A stretch of DNA of 64,000 nucleotides from Leifsonia soli. GTDB lineage: Bacteria > Actinomycetota > Actinomycetes > Actinomycetales > Microbacteriaceae. The translations under genes were made by a program, and so were the position numbers. The notes beneath the pieces are model-generated. The model was given only the letters and a program-made list of their open reading frames with translations. It did not search any database and was not told the origin of the DNA. Where the stretch lies: the NCBI RefSeq assembly GCF_013408745.1, contig NZ_JACCBJ010000001.1:1736001-1800000 (forward strand). Direction: 5' to 3'. The number at the start of each line of letters is the position of its first letter. Positions within the stretch are counted from its first letter, which is position 1. Of this stretch, positions 62,503 to 64,000 are shown in pieces.

Positions 62503-62579
62503 GCCGTGAGCATAACGGCTGCCCGCGACAGCACGCCGCTGGGACTCGGGCCGTCGGAGGGCGCCTGTACGCTCGTGCT

Positions 62580-62942
62580 GTGGCGAAGACCGGACGCACC
62601 AAACCGAATGAGCTGACCAGCTCATGGCCGGACGCGCCGTCAACCGACCCAGCAGGCGAGATGGCTCGCCGCTTCACCCTCAAACTCCAGGCCGCGATGG
62701 GTGACCGAGGCGTTCGCGATGTGGCACGAGACGCCGGCATCAACCACTCCACCTTGATCTCGCTGCTTGCCGGCAAGACCTGGCCGGACTTCCTGACGAT
62801 GGCGAGGCTCGAGACGGCACTTCACGCACAGTTGTGGCCGGGGGCTGTCGAACTTCACGGCGACCCGAACGGGGAGCACGACCTGGACTTCCGGTTGCCG
62901 GACGACCTACCCAAGAATAGGTCGTCCGACACTCCGGGCTAA
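62580..62942 (+). CDS. XRE-type helix-turn-helix protein
   Basis: 120 aa from GTG 62580. The HTH (about 42-75) reads GVRDVARDAGINHSTLISLLAGKTWPDFLT, with ARDAGINHSTLISLL as the recognition part. A short acidic C-terminal tail follows. It is divergent from the 278-aa gene and convergent with the recombinase (6 bp between stops), so it may regulate either the helical-protein gene or element functions. Confidence 0.82.
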   Translation: MAKTGRTKPNELTSSWPDAPSTDPAGEMARRFTLKLQAAMGDRGVRDVARDAGINHSTLISLLAGKTWPDFLTMARLETALHAQLWPGAVELHGDPNGEHDLDFRLPDDLPKNRSSDTPG

Positions 62943-62948
62943 GTGGCG

Positions 62949-64000
62949 CTACTCGTCGGCTCGCACCGTTGGAAGACCGAGGAAGGTCGGCCCATCGGCA
63001 ACCTGCCTCCGCATGGACTCGAGCTTCTGATAGGCACCGGCGAGGGTCTGTTCGAGGAGCTCCACTTCGCCGAGCCAGCGCTGTTCGTTCGCTTCAGCGA
63101 TGCGCGCCTTGAGGTTGTCGATCCGTTCCAGGAGTCGGCCTTCTTGCGCTGGATCTGGGCGCAGGAGCTGGCAGCGTAGGCACGCGCCGTCGTGAGCGCA
63201 TGAGCTTCCGAACGCCCGGCCGCAGATGCCCATTTCGGTCTGCCGGCGTTCGTAATGACCGAGAAACTCCTCCCATTCTTCCGGGGTCGGTGTGCGGTAT
63301 TCCTCTGCTGGCCGAAGCGCGCGTCGAGCATCGATAAAGCTCCTGAAGTGCCGGTAGACATCCTCCTCGTAGATGGCGTTGTAGCGCTGGGTGGTGTTCA
63401 GGTCGCGGTGCCCGAGTAGCGCCGCGGCGATGTGGATAGGGAGCCCGTTCTTGATGGCGTCGGTTGTGAAGATTCTGCGGAGGTCGTGGTTGGCGAACTT
63501 GATGGGTTCACCGTCATCGCCGACAAAGCCAGCGTCACTCGCTGCGTTCGCGAGATGGCGGCCGATCCAGGCGCGGTTTATCGTGCGGCGTTCGCCGTTG
63601 ATTTCCCGTTGGAAGAGAAATGGCATCGGTGCGGACTCCTTCTTCTCTTGGTAGTCCCACCGGGTCACCAGCGGGAGCCGTTCTGTCCCCGCCTCACGTC
63701 TTACGCGCGAGATCATTTCGGCGAGGACCGAGGCGAGCTCCGGCGACACGGGGATGACCCGTTCTTCGTCGGTCTTCGACGGGGCGATCTGGAGCAATGG
63801 CAGCAGCTCCCCGGTGGTAGGGAGCTTGTACTGGACAAGGGCCGTGTGCGTTAGTTCCTCGAGTTCCTCGATTCGGACGCCGGTCTCCGCCATGACGTTG
63901 ATTGCTGCCCACCGCCAGAAGTGGTTCGCTTCGGCATGTACGGCGTCGAAGATGTCACCGTTGTCTAGCCGGCGCACGGGGATGCCGCCGGCCCGCTTGT
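62949..64000 (-). CDS. Tyrosine recombinase/integrase with Cys-rich C-terminal extension (5' end outside window)
   Basis: The frame is open to the window end, and 350 codons are visible. The catalytic residues are Arg in ETGVRIEEL, His and Arg in NHDLRRIFT, His in LLGHRDLNT and the nucleophile Tyr in TTQRYNAIY. After the catalytic domain comes an unusual tail with ICGRAFGSSCAHDGACLRC and a coiled coil (RIDNLKARIAEANE), as in recombinases of the Tn554 TnpA/TnpB kind. It probably mobilises the island whose left end is near 55,092. Confidence 0.88.
   Translation of the reverse strand, partial: KRAGGIPVRRLDNGDIFDAVHAEANHFWRWAAINVMAETGVRIEELEELTHTALVQYKLPTTGELLPLLQIAPSKTDEERVIPVSPELASVLAEMISRVRREAGTERLPLVTRWDYQEKKESAPMPFLFQREINGERRTINRAWIGRHLANAASDAGFVGDDGEPIKFANHDLRRIFTTDAIKNGLPIHIAAALLGHRDLNTTQRYNAIYEEDVYRHFRSFIDARRALRPAEEYRTPTPEEWEEFLGHYERRQTEMGICGRAFGSSCAHDGACLRCQLLRPDPAQEGRLLERIDNLKARIAEANEQRWLGEVELLEQTLAGAYQKLESMRRQVADGPTFLGLPTVRADE

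Larger units (their letters stand above)
55092..64000. mobile_element. Probable integrated genomic island (left end at about 55,092; right end outside window)
   Basis: The left boundary truncates the HNH-like gene. From there on, codon use is less GC-biased, and genes are mostly single-gene transcription units of small modifying enzymes, including four acetyltransferases, two kinase-like proteins, a methyltransferase, and a broken HAD gene. At the right a tyrosine recombinase runs off the window. No flanking direct repeat can be defined because the right junction is not visible. Confidence 0.55.

Overview
The window is 64 kb of very GC-rich DNA with GTG and TTG starts, many start/stop overlaps (ATGA, GTGA), few U-rich terminators and an actinobacterial gene set: DUF6230/DUF6114 exported proteins, a PadR-DUF1048-ABC cassette, LysE/LysG, and two tRNA genes. 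It fits a Gram-positive actinobacterium, most likely Microbacteriaceae (Leifsonia-like). The family assignment is inference, because no rRNA is present.

Layout. 1-11.2 kb: the tail of hrpA, a short-chain dehydrogenase, a three-gene polar amino-acid ABC importer, a sulfurtransferase, and ribonucleotide reductase (nrdA, nrdB). NrdB has Phe at the radical-Tyr position, and the cysteine tail expected at the end of NrdA lies in a separate 25-codon overlapping frame. The nrdA/MFS divergent region holds NrdR-like palindromes and a cluster of DnaA-box-like 9-mers. 11.4-24.7 kb: transporters, an AbiEi/DUF559-type protein, oxidoreductases with their TetR repressor, an acyl-CoA dehydrogenase, an M24 peptidase, a kinase/class-III-aminotransferase fusion, and a LysR/LysE lysine-arginine export pair. 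24.8-34.1 kb: tRNA-Ala, galU, 5-formyl-THF cyclo-ligase, FmdB, mscL, and a 1257-aa helicase-like protein whose Walker motifs look degenerate. 34-54.6 kb: two drug-type MFS pumps with an ArsR regulator, a DsbA-like protein, a TetR plus DUF6230/DUF6114 exported-protein operon, an epoxide hydrolase, a probable small RNA, an FAD monooxygenase, dinB, a seven-repeat beta-propeller protein, arfB, a truncated LuxR protein, tRNA-Arg, and a PadR-controlled ABC exporter under a 75-bp dyad.

55.1-64 kb looks like acquired DNA. It abuts a 3' fragment of an HNH-nuclease-like gene and has less extreme base composition. It carries single-gene cargo (HAD hydrolase with a frameshift, four GNATs, an aminoglycoside-phosphotransferase-like kinase, a methyltransferase, a P-loop kinase), then an XRE regulator and a tyrosine recombinase that runs off the window.

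Six intergenic palindromes (52-74 bp) are scattered through the core region. Two pairs are copies of the same element. All six carry a GCGTGTCG-like core although their stems differ. I do not recognise this repeat family.
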